Source: Burkholderia pyrrocinia (GTDB lineage Bacteria > Pseudomonadota > Gammaproteobacteria > Burkholderiales > Burkholderiaceae). Taken from it: 64,000 bases of DNA. Below are positions 25,260-36,200 of the stretch, in pieces. The DNA lies in contig NZ_CP024902.1 of NCBI RefSeq assembly GCF_003330765.1, positions 1,860,001 to 1,924,000 on the forward strand, read 5' to 3'. The notes under the pieces are model-generated. The model was not told where the DNA came from, made no database searches, and saw only the letters and a program-made list of their open reading frames with translations. The translations under genes were made by a program, and so were the position numbers. Within the stretch, counting starts at the first letter, position 1, and every line of letters starts with the position of its first letter.

Positions 25260-27005
25260 TTACGCGCTCAGCACGTCTACGCCGTCCTGCACGCGCGAAC
25301 GCGCGGGCGTCGTATCGCTGACGATGCGCCCGTTGTCGAGCTTCAGCAGCCGGTCGGCGAGATCGAAATAGCGGTCGTCGTGCGTGATCACGATCACCGC
25401 CTTGCCGCGCGCGCGCAGCTCGGGCAGCAATTGCTCGTAGAACACGGCCTTGAACGACGGATCCTGGTCGGCTGCCCATTCGTCGAACAGGTAGAACGGC
25501 CGGTCCTCCAGGTACGCGACAACGAGCGCGAGCCGCTTGCGCTGCCCGGTCGACAGCGCACGGGTCGAGAACGCGCCGTCGACCACTTTCACCTTGTGGT
25601 CGAGCGCCAGCTTCGCGACGAGCGCGTTTGCGCGCGCATCGGCCTGCGCACGGGACGGATCGTCCGGGTCGACGATGCCGAGCAGCGCATCGAACAGGTG
25701 GAAATCGTTGAATACAGCGCTGAAGCGCTGCCGGTACGCGGCGCGCTCGCGCCAGCCGATCGTCCGGCCGTCGACTTCGATCGCGCCTTCCTCGGGTTCG
25801 TAGAGGCCGGTCAGCACCTTCGCGAGCGTCGTTTTGCCGCTGCCGTTGCCGCCGACGATGAACACGAGCTCGCCGGGCTTGATGGTCAGGTCGATCGGCC
25901 CGATGCTGAACATTCGTTCGTCACGCTCGTGGAAATACGCGTGCGTGACGCCGCGCAGCGTGACGGGGCCGGCCGGCGACACGTCGGGTGCGTCGGTCGC
26001 GGGCGGCACCGTGCGCAGCGCGCCGAATTCGGCCATCACGCCTTCGATCCGCGTGAGCGATACACGCGCCGCGTTGACGGTCGGCAGGTTGTTCAGGAGT
26101 CCGTCGAGCGGCACGAGCATGAACAGGAACACGACGACGTAGCCGGCCGCCGCACCCGGGTCGGCATGCACGCCGAGCTGCGGCCAGAACGACGCCACGC
26201 CGAGGAACACATAGAACAGGAAGATGATCCAGCCGACGCCGACCGCGTACGCGCTGAACGCGCGGCGGCGGTGGTCGCGCACTTCGCCGATTGCGGCGCC
26301 GAGCTGACCGTCGACGAACTGGCGGGCGCGCGCATCGTGCAGCTTCAATTCCTTCGCGCCGGAAAACAGCGAACCGAGATAGCCGAACAGGCGGTCCTGC
26401 GCGTGGCCGGCCGCTTCGAGCGACGCGATCGCGCGGCGGTCGCCGGTGTGATAGCCGAGCGAGCCGGCAATGATCGCGGCCAGCGCGAGCACGCACACGG
26501 GCCACGACAGCCACGCGAGATAGCCGAGGCAGCCGAACACGATCGAGCCGTGCATCACGAGATTCGGCAGCGCGAAGAACAGCATCGACACGTTGGTCGC
26601 GTCGTCGGTCAGCACCGACTGCACGGGCGCCGCGCCGATCCGCTCGATGTCGCGCAGTTCGGCCGCGCCGACGCGCCGCGCGAGATGCACGCGCAGCTGC
26701 GCCATCGTGTCCTGCGACAGACGGGCAAACAGCGTGCCCGACACGATCCGCGTGACGAGCGCGATCACCGCGCACAGCGCGAAGCGCCACGCGAGCGACG
26801 CATCGGCCGCGCCCGGTTGCGCGAGCGCGCGGTTCAGCGTCGCGACGAGCAGCACGCTCGCGATGCCGTTCAGCACGCACGCGGTGAGTGCAAACACGAG
26901 CGGCGCGCGGCTTTCGCGCAATAGCGCAAGGATCAGGCGCGCCGCGGGGCGGGCAGGAGAGGCGTCGAGGGACGGCGGGGAAGAGGGCTCGTGGGCGGCT
27001 GTCAT
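25260..27005 (-). CDS. orbE: OrbE, ABC exporter of the cyclic-peptide/siderophore class (PvdE-like)
   Basis: 581 aa, a fused membrane domain (N-terminal ~330 aa, six helices; first helix LVFALTACVLNGIASVLLVA) and an ATPase domain. Walker A GGNGSGKTTLA, signature LSTGQRKRLALV (Thr in place of the common second Gly position) and Walker B FYLFDEWAADQDP are present. PvdE-type proteins move siderophore precursors across the inner membrane. It is therefore expected to export ornibactin or its precursor to the periplasm. ATG 27005 is chosen because upstream in-frame codons lie in the promoter region. It is divergent from orbI and convergent with orbF, and has its own OrbS-type promoter at 27132-27108. 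Confidence 0.92.
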   Translation of the reverse strand: MTAAHEPSSPPSLDASPARPAARLILALLRESRAPLVFALTACVLNGIASVLLVATLNRALAQPGAADASLAWRFALCAVIALVTRIVSGTLFARLSQDTMAQLRVHLARRVGAAELRDIERIGAAPVQSVLTDDATNVSMLFFALPNLVMHGSIVFGCLGYLAWLSWPVCVLALAAIIAGSLGYHTGDRRAIASLEAAGHAQDRLFGYLGSLFSGAKELKLHDARARQFVDGQLGAAIGEVRDHRRRAFSAYAVGVGWIIFLFYVFLGVASFWPQLGVHADPGAAAGYVVVFLFMLVPLDGLLNNLPTVNAARVSLTRIEGVMAEFGALRTVPPATDAPDVSPAGPVTLRGVTHAYFHERDERMFSIGPIDLTIKPGELVFIVGGNGSGKTTLAKVLTGLYEPEEGAIEVDGRTIGWRERAAYRQRFSAVFNDFHLFDALLGIVDPDDPSRAQADARANALVAKLALDHKVKVVDGAFSTRALSTGQRKRLALVVAYLEDRPFYLFDEWAADQDPSFKAVFYEQLLPELRARGKAVIVITHDDRYFDLADRLLKLDNGRIVSDTTPARSRVQDGVDVLSA

Positions 27006-27107
27006 CGGCAACGTCGGTAAAGGGAAGGCAAGCGAAAACGCGGAACGGCAAAACGGACGTGAAAGCGGCGGACGGGGCGCACCCCGTTGCGGCTTTCCTT
27101 CCTGATA

Positions 27108-27132
27108 GACGAACGGGCCGCGCAAATATTTA
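27108..27132 (-). promoter_or_regulatory. OrbS-dependent promoter of orbE
   Basis: On the minus strand TAAATAT (27132-27126), 14 nt, CGTC (27111-27108). It is the weakest of the three -35 boxes but has identical spacing. It is back-to-back with the orbI promoter. Confidence 0.78.
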
Positions 27133-27179
27133 GCAGCGCCTTCAAAAAAACCGCCGTACACACTTTGAGCGCAAAACGG

Positions 27180-27204
27180 TAAAAAATCGGCCGCGCCGTT
27201 CGTC
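27180..27204 (+). promoter_or_regulatory. OrbS-dependent promoter of orbIJK-pvdA-orbA-pvdF-orbL
   Basis: TAAAAAA (27180-27186), 14 nt, CGTC (27201-27204), about 70 nt before orbI. It should drive a transcript of more than 21 kb, as no other promoter or terminator was seen before orbL ends. Confidence 0.85.
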
Positions 27205-27274
27205 ACACCAGTGAAGCCGCCTCAAGCGGCCCCGAGACTTGGCCGTAGCGGCCGGACCGAAGGATTTCACGCAC

Positions 27275-30200
27275 ATGACGAGTTTCCCGACTGCGCTGCA
27301 TCACCGAATCCGCGAACTGGCGCGCGTCGCGCCCGACGCACCCGCAATCGCGGCACCTTTCCAGAATGACTTGCGCCTGTCGCGCGGCGCGCTCGACGCG
27401 CGTGCGTCGCGGCTGGCCCGGCAACTGCGCGCGGCCGGTGTCGGCGCGGAAGTGCGGGTCGGCGTCTGCGTCGAGCGCTCGTGCGAACTGTTCGTTGCGC
27501 TGCTGGCCGTGCTGAAGGCCGGCGGCGTGTTCGTGCCGCTCGACACGCGTCATCCGGCCGCGCGCCTCGACTGGATCGTCCAGGATGCGCAACTGCGTCA
27601 CGGCATCGTCGACGAAGCCGGTCGCGCGGCGCTCGGCACGCCGTTCGAACACGCGTTCGACGCGGCAGCCGAAGCGGCGGGCGAGCAGGACTTCGCGGCC
27701 ACTGACGACGAGGTGCCCGTGCACCCGCGTTCGGCCGCGTACATGATCTATACGTCGGGCTCGACCGGCACGCCGAAGGCGGTCGTCGTCGAGCACGGGC
27801 CGCTCGCCGCGCACTGCGACGCGCTCGCGGCCGCGCTGCCGATCGAGGCCGGCGACCGTCTGCTGCATTTCGCGTCGGTCAATTTCGACGCCGCCCATGA
27901 ATGCTGGCTCGCGCCGCTCGCGGTCGGCGCCAGCGTGACGATAGCGCCGCCGCAGCCGTTCGCGCCGGACGCCGCGCATGCGCTGATGGTGCGCGAATCG
28001 GTCGGTGTCGCCGCGTTCCCGCCCGCGTACCTGCGCGAATTCGCGGCTGTCGCCGCGCGCGACGGCGTGCCGCCGGCATTGCGCGTGCTCGCGTTCGGCG
28101 GCGAAGCGCTGCCGCAGCAGGCGTTCGAATTCGTACGTCGCACGTTTCCGTCGGTACGCCTGATCAACGGTTACGGGCCGACCGAGGCCGTGATCTCGCC
28201 GATGCTGTGGCCGGTCGAGCCGGGCGAGACGCCCGTGCTGGCCGCTGACGACGCATATGCGTCGTTGCCGATCGGCCGTGCGATCGGCCCGCGCGTCGCG
28301 CGTATCGACGCCGGTGATGCGGGCGAAGCGGGCGAGCTGCTGCTCGGCGGCGTCTGCCTCGCGCGCGGCTATCACGGCCGCCCGGCGCTGACGGCCGAAC
28401 GTTTCATTCCCGATCCGGACGGTGAACCCGGTGCGCGCGTCTACCGCACGGGCGACCTCGCACGGCTGCGCGACGACGGCGCATTCGATTATCTCGGCCG
28501 CCTCGACGACCAGGTCCAGGTGCGCGGCGTGCGCGTGGAGCCCGCCGAAATCGCCGCGTGCCTGCGCTCGCATCCGGCCGTGGCCGACGCGGCCGTAGTG
28601 GCCGAAGCCGGCAACGGGCCGACGCGGCTGATCGCGTGCGTCGCGCTGCGCGCGGCGGCCGACGATGCGGCGCTGAAGGCACACGTGGCCGCGCAACTGC
28701 CGGCCGCATGGCAACCGCACCGGTTCGTGCGCTGCGATGCTCTGCCGTATACGCTGAACGGCAAGATCGACCGCGCCGCGCTGCGCGAGCGGATCGCCGC
28801 CGCGCGCGACCTGACGCAAGGTGCCGGCGACGCGCCGCGCACGCCGACCGAACAGCAGATCGCGACGCTCTGGCAGACGCTGCTGGGCCTCGACGCCGCG
28901 CCGTCGCGCGATGACCGCTTTTTCGCGCTGGGCGCCGATTCGCTTGCCGCGATGCAGCTGCAGGCCGCGATCCGCGCTGCATTGCGCGTGAACCTGCGGC
29001 TCGACACGCTATTTGCCGATCCGGCGCTCGCCGAACTGGCCGAGACGGTCGATCGTTCGGAACGCGAGACCGGCGAGCCGCTGGCCGCCATTTCCGCACG
29101 CCGCGCGACGGCCGATGCGGCCGCATCGGGCGCACCGCATGTCGACCGTGCGGCGTCGCTCGCCCAGCAACGTTTCTGGGTGCTCGCGCAAACGCGTGAC
29201 GCGAGCGCTGCCTATCACATTGCCGCGCACTGGACGATCGATGGCGTGCTCGAGCGCGATGCGCTGCAGCGCGCGCTCGATCACGTGATCGAACGGCACG
29301 AAGCGTGGCGCACGACGCTCGTCGACAACGACGACGGCGTCGTGATGCAGCGGATTCATGCGCATCTGCCGGTGTCGATCGCCGAGATCGACCTGCGTGA
29401 CCAGCCGCCGGCCGCGCGCGATGCGCAAGCGGCGCGTCTCGCCGAGCACGACGCGGCCGAACCGTTCGACCTCGCACACGGCCCGCTGCTGCGCGCGACG
29501 CTCGTCGTGCTGGCCGACGACCGTCACCGCCTGCTGCTGACCGCGCATCATGCGATCACCGACGGCTGGAGCTCGCGCTGCGCGTTCGACGAACTGTCGG
29601 CCGCCTACCGCGCGGTTGCCGAAGGCCGCGAACCGTCGCTGCCCGATCTGCCGATCCAGTACGCCGACTACGCGGACTGGCAGCGCGACATGTTGGCCGG
29701 CGGCGAGGGCGAACGCCAGCTCGACTACTGGCGCGGCGCATTGCGCGACGTGCCGGGCCCGATCGCGCTGCCGGTCGACCGCCAGCCGGGCGCCGCGCGC
29801 ACGCTGCAGGGCGCGCGCGTGTCGGTGCGACTGCCCGACGCGGTCGCGGCCGACGTGCGGCAACTCGCGCGCGACGCGCAGGCCACCGTCTTCACGGTGC
29901 TGCTGGCCGCGCTCGACGCATGGCTGTCGCGCCTGACCGGCGCAACGGATATCGTCGTCGCGGTGCCGGTCGCGCATCGCCAGCGCGCCGAAACGCGTGC
30001 ATTGCTCGGGCTGTTCCTGAATACGGTCGCGCTGCGCGTGCGCGTGGCGCCGACGCTGCCGTTCCGCGCGCTCGTCGACGCGGCGCGCACGGCGGCGCTC
30101 GACGCGGTCGCGCACCAGGACGTGCCGTTCGAGCGCGTCGTCGATGCGGTGAAGCCGCCGGTCAAGCGCGGCGACGAATGGCTGCGCGTGAAATTCGCGC

Positions 30201-33200
30201 AGCAGTTCGACGCGCGGCACGACAGCGTGCTGCCCGGCGCAACGGCGGTCGCGACGCCGGGCCCCGATCTCGCCGCGCGCTTCGACTTCGCGCTGGATTT
30301 CACCGACGACGCAAACGGGATCGAACTGGTCGCGGCCTATGCGACCGACTGCATCGACACGGACACCGCACGTGCCTGGCTCGACAGCTATGCGGCGCTC
30401 GTCGGCGTGGCCGCGCACGATCCGCAACGCACGACGGCCGCGCTGCCGTGCGACGCATCGGCCGCATCGCGCCAGCCGCGCGACGGCCGTGCGCTGCGCG
30501 TCGAGCATGCCGACATCGTCGCCGCGTTCGCGCGGCAGGCGGCCGCTTATCCACATCGCGTCGCGCTCGCCGATGCGTCGGCGTCGCTGACGTTCGCCGA
30601 ACTCGACGACGCTTCGAACCGCATCGCGCATGCGCTGACACAGCGCGGTGTGGCCGCCGAAGCGCCGGTCGTCGTCTGCATCGAACGATCCGCGTGCTTC
30701 GTCGTCGGCCTGCTCGGCGCGCTGAAGGCCGGTGCGCTCGCCGTGTTGCTCGATCCTGCGCAGCCGGCCGCACGACTCGCCGCGGCGGCGGCCGACTGCG
30801 GCACGCGCTGGGCGCTCGTCGCGGAGACGGCCGCGTGGCCGGCCGGCATCGACGCGCAACCGCTCGACGTCGACACGCTCGCGCAGGACACGACGCTCGC
30901 GCATGCGGCCGGCGTGCGCGTCGCGCCGCATCCGGAACAGGGCGCGTACCTGATCTATACGTCGGGCTCGACCGGCACGCCGAAAGGTGTCGTCGTGTCG
31001 CACGGCGCACTGGCCGACTACGTGCAGGGGATGCTCGACGAACTCGCGTTCGCACCGGACGCGTCGTTCGCAATGGTGTCGACCGTCGCGGCCGACCTCG
31101 GCCACACGACGCTGTTCGGCGCGCTGTGCGCGGGCCGCACGCTGCACCTGCTGCCGGCTGCATGCGCGTTCGATCCGGACGCATTCGCGGACGAGATGCG
31201 CCGCCGCGACGTCGGCGTGCTGAAAATCGTGCCGAGCCACCTGCAGGCGCTGCTCGACGCACGCGTGCCGGCCGGCGTGCTGCCGCGCCACGCGCTCGTG
31301 ACGGGTGGCGAAACGCTCACATGGGCGCTCGTCGCGCGCGTGGCCGCGCTCGCGCCGGCCTGCCGCGTGATCAACCATTACGGGCCGACCGAAGCGACGG
31401 TCGGCGCGATCGCCTGCGACACGGCGTCGATCGCCGCCGATGCGCGCGATCCTGCGAGCGGCGTGCCGCTCGGCCTGCCGCTGCCGAATGCGCGCGCGCT
31501 CGTGCTCGACGCGTTCGGCGCGTGCGTGCCGGCCGGTGCGACGGGCGAGCTGTATCTGGGCGGGCCGGGCGTTGCGCGCGGCTACCTGGGGCGCCCGGCA
31601 CAGACCGCCGAGCGCTTCGTGCCCGATCCGTTCGCGTCCGGCGCGCGGCTGTATCGCACGGGGGACCGCGTGCGGTTGCGCGCGGACGGCCGACTCGCGT
31701 TCCTCGGCCGCATCGATGACCAGGTGAAGATCCGCGGCTACCGCGTCGAACCGGGCGAGGTGAGTGCGGCCGTGCGCGCGGCCGGCACGATCGCGCAGGC
31801 CGAAACGCTCGCGATCGACCACGACGGCCGCCTGCGGCTCGCGACCTTCGTCGTGATGCGCGACGGCGCGGCGTTCGACGAGGCCGCCGTGCGCGCGGCG
31901 CTCGCCGCGAAATTGCCCGACTACATGGTGCCCGCGCAGTTCGCCGCGCTCGCGCGCCTGCCGGTGACCGCGAACGGCAAAATAGATCGCGCTGCGCTGC
32001 GCGATCTGGCTGCCGCTCCGGTCGTAATCGCATCCGGCGACGCGCCGCAGGGCGCGGTCGAAACGGTGCTCGCCGAAGTCTGGCAGGCCGTGCTGAAGGC
32101 GCCGCAGGTCGGCCGCGACGACAACTTCTTCGAACTCGGCGGCGATTCGATCCTCGTGCTGCAGGTGATTGCCCGTGCACGCAAGCGCGGCGTGCGCTTT
32201 ACGCCGAAGCAACTGTTCGACGGCCCGACGGTGGCCGAACTCGCACGTATCGCGAAGACGGATGATGCCACCGCCGCTGCGCAGCCTGCGATCGCAGCCG
32301 CAACCGCAGTGGCGACGCCGGCTGCCGCGCCAATCCTGACGCCCGCGCAGCAGCGTTTCTTCGCGCTCGACGTCCCGCAACGCGGCCACTGGAACCAGTC
32401 GGTCGCGTTCGACGTGCGCGGGTCGTTCGACGCGGACGCGTTCGCGCGCGCATTCGACGCGTTGTTGACGCATCACGACGCATTCCGCCAGCGCTTCGCG
32501 CGTGGCACCGACGGCACCTGGCACGCCAGCGATGCCGCCAAGCCGTACGACGCGCTGCCGTTCGTCGAAGTCGCCGCACGCGACGAAGCCGACGCGCTCG
32601 CACGCTTCGATGCGTTGCAGCGCCGTCTCGACCTCGGGCGCGGGCCGCTCGCTTGCGCGTGCGCGGCACGGCTGCCGGACGGCTCGACGCAGCTCTATCT
32701 GGCGATTCACCATGCGATCGTCGACGGCGTATCGTGGCGCATCCTGCTCGACGACCTCGACACGGCGTACCGCGCCGCATGCGAACGCACGTCGGCCCGC
32801 CTGTCGCAGCCAGGCCTGCGCGCGGACGCATGGGCCGCACGGCTCGCGCGCGCTGCGACGGAACCGGCATCGCCGTTCGCGGCCGAGGCCGCGTACTGGG
32901 CCGGCATGGCGCAGGGCGACGACCTCGTGCCCGATCATCCCGACGCAGCGGCGACCAACGCCGATGCGGCCGTCGTCGTGCAGACGATCGACGCGGCCTT
33001 GACTCGCGCGGCGCTGGCCGATGCGCACGCGGCCTATCGCACGCAGACGATCGAACTGCTGGGCGCGGCGCTCGCGCTGGCGCTGGCCGGCGTGCGCGGC
33101 GCCGCATCGTGCCGTATCGAACTGGAAGGACACGGCCGCGAGGCGCTGTTCGACGACGCGGATGCCAGCCGCACGATCGGCTGGCTGACGAGCCACTACC

Positions 33201-36200
33201 CGGTGACCTTGCCGGTCGCGGCGACGGCGCGCGACACGCTGTGCGCGGTCAAGGACACGCTGCGCGCCGTGCCGCACAAGGGGCTTGGCTTCGGCGTGCT
33301 CGCACACTACGGCGATGCGGCGACGCGCACGGCGCTGGCCGCCGTGCCGCGCCCGCGCGTCACGTTCAACTATCTCGGCCAGTTCGATGCGCCGCGCGAT
33401 GCGATGCTCGTGCCGCGTTTCGGCGGCACCGGCGTCGAGCGCGACCGCCAAGGGCCGCTCGGCAATGCGCTCGCGATCCATGCGTACCTCGATACGGACC
33501 GCGACGGCGCACGCACGCTGAAACTGCACTGGGTCTATGGCGCACCGCAGTTCGAGCGCGCGACGATCGATGCGTTCGCCGAACGCTTCGCGGCCGCGCT
33601 GCGGGAACTCGTTGACGCCAGCGCATCGCGCGTCGCGCATCGCGGCGGTGGCGCGACACCGGGCGATTTTCCGCTCGCGCAGGCCGCCGGCCTCACGCAG
33701 GCCGCGATCGAACGCGCGCCGCTCGACTGGCGCGCGATCGACGACGTTTATCCGCTGTCGCCGATGCAGCAGGGCATCCTGTTCCATGCGCTGTTCGCGC
33801 CCGGCCACGCGAGCTATGTGAACCAGCTCGTCGCCACCGCGACCGCGCTTGACGCAGACCGGCTCGCGGCCGCGTTCGACGCGTCCGTCGCGCGCCACGA
33901 CATCCTGCGCACGAGCGTGATGCCGGACGAAGCCGCGCCGCTGCAGTGCGTGCATCGCCACGCGCAGATGCCGGTCGAACAGCTCGACTGGCGCACACGC
34001 GGCGACACGCTCGACGCCGATTTCGACGCATGGCTGGCGGCCGACCGCGCACGCGGTTTCGACTGGCGCGAGCCGCCGCTGATGCGGCTCACGCTGATCC
34101 GCGTGACGGACGACGCATGGCGCATCGTATGGACGCGTCACCACGTGCTGCTCGACGGCTGGAGCACTGCGCGCCTGCTCGGGGACGTGCTGCGCGACTA
34201 TCGCGACCCGGACGCGGTGTCGCCGTTCGCCAGCCGCCCGGCGCTGCGCTACCGCGACTTCATCGCATGGCTCGGCACGCGCGACCGCGACGCCGACGAG
34301 CGCTTCTGGACCGACCGCCTCGCACGGCTCGATGCACCGACGCTGATCGCGGAACGCGCGGCCGACCGCGCGGACGCCGAGATGGTCACGTGGCGCGCGA
34401 CGCTCGGTGCGGATGCGATGACGCGCGTCGCGCAGACGGCGCGCGCACTGAAGCTGACCGTCAACACGCTGGTGCAGGGCGCGTGGGCGCTCGCGCTGCA
34501 GCGGATGACGCACCAGCCGGCCGTCGCGTTCGGCGCGACCGTCGCGGGCCGTCCCGATGCGCTCGCGGACGTCGACACGGTGCTCGGCCTGTTCATCAAC
34601 ACGCTGCCGGTGATCACGGCGCCCGCGCCGCAGCAGCGCGCGGCCGACTGGCTGCAGGCACTGCAGCGCGACAACGCGGCCGCCGCCGAACATGCGCACA
34701 CGCCGCTCGCCGACATCCAGCGCTGGGCACGCGGCGCGGGCGGCGCACTGTTCGACACGCTGGTCGTGTTCGAGAACTACCCGGTCGACGACACGGCGCG
34801 CGACGCCGATCCGCGTGCGCTTGCACTGAGCGGCGTGCACAGCATCGAAGCCACCGATTTCGCACTGACGCTCGTGATCGAAAGCGGTGCGGAGCTGACG
34901 ATCGACTACGGCTACGACACCGCACGCGTCGATGCGCGCCAGGTCGAGACCTGGCACCGTGCGTTCGCCTGCGCGCTCGATGCGCTGGCCCGCACGCCGG
35001 ACGCGCTGCTCGGCACGCTGTCGATCGCCGACGACGCAACACGCGACGCACTGGCGCTGGCGCAGGACATCGCGCGTGCGTGGCCGGCTTCGCAACGGCA
35101 GCCGCTGCACCTGCAATTCGCCGAAGCAGCACGGGCGACGCCCGAGGCGATCGCGCTCGAATACGCGGACATTCACGGCGGCGTGCATCGCGCGACCTAT
35201 CGCGAACTCGACATCGGCACGTCGCGCATCGCGGCCGCGCTGCGCCGGCGCGGCGTGCGGCCCGACACGCCGGTTGCACTGTGCGTCGAGCGTTCGTTCG
35301 ACATGGTGATGGCGCTCGTCGGCGTGCTGAAGGCCGGCGCCGCGTATCTGCCGGTCGATCCCGACTATCCGGCCGAGCGCATCGCCTACCTGCTGCGCGA
35401 CGCGCGGCCGGCCGTCGCAATCACGCAGGCTCACCTGCGCGAGCAGGTCGACGCCGCGCTTGGCGACGGCACCGCGACGCAGTTGCTGACGGTCGCGGAC
35501 CTGCTCGCCGATGACGTGGACGACGCGCCTGCGGGCGTCGCCGCCGCGATCGACGATGCCCGGCTCGCCTACCTGATCTATACGTCGGGTTCGACCGGCA
35601 AGCCGAAGGGCGCGGGCAACACGCACGGCGCGCTCGCGAACCGGATCGCGTGGATGCAGGACGCTTACCGGCTGACGCGCGACGACGTCGTGCTGCACAA
35701 GACGCCGTTCGGCTTCGACGTGTCGGTGTGGGAATTCGTGTGGCCGCTGGCGATCGGCGCGAAGCTCGCGATCGCCGCGCCCGGCGACCATCGCGATCCG
35801 GCGCGTCTCGCGGCCGCGATTCATGCGCACGGCGTGACGGTGCTGCATTTCGTGCCGTCGATGCTCGCCGCATTCGCCGCGTATCTCGACGATTTCCCGG
35901 CCGCCGCGCAATGCGACAGCGTGCGCCTGATCGTCGCGAGCGGCGAGGTGCTCGCGCCCGAACTCGTCGCGAAGCTGGCACGGCTGCTGCCGAACGCGAC
36001 GCTCGTGAACCTGTACGGGCCGACCGAGGCTGCGATCGACGTGTCGCACTGGACCTGCGGCCCCGACGACGCGAACGCGGCCGCGGTGCCGATCGGCCAT
36101 CCGATCGCGAACCTGCAACTGCACGTGCTCGATGCCGCATGGCAGCCGGTGCCGGCCGGCGCGACCGGCGAACTGTATCTCGCGGGCGCGGGCCTGGCGC

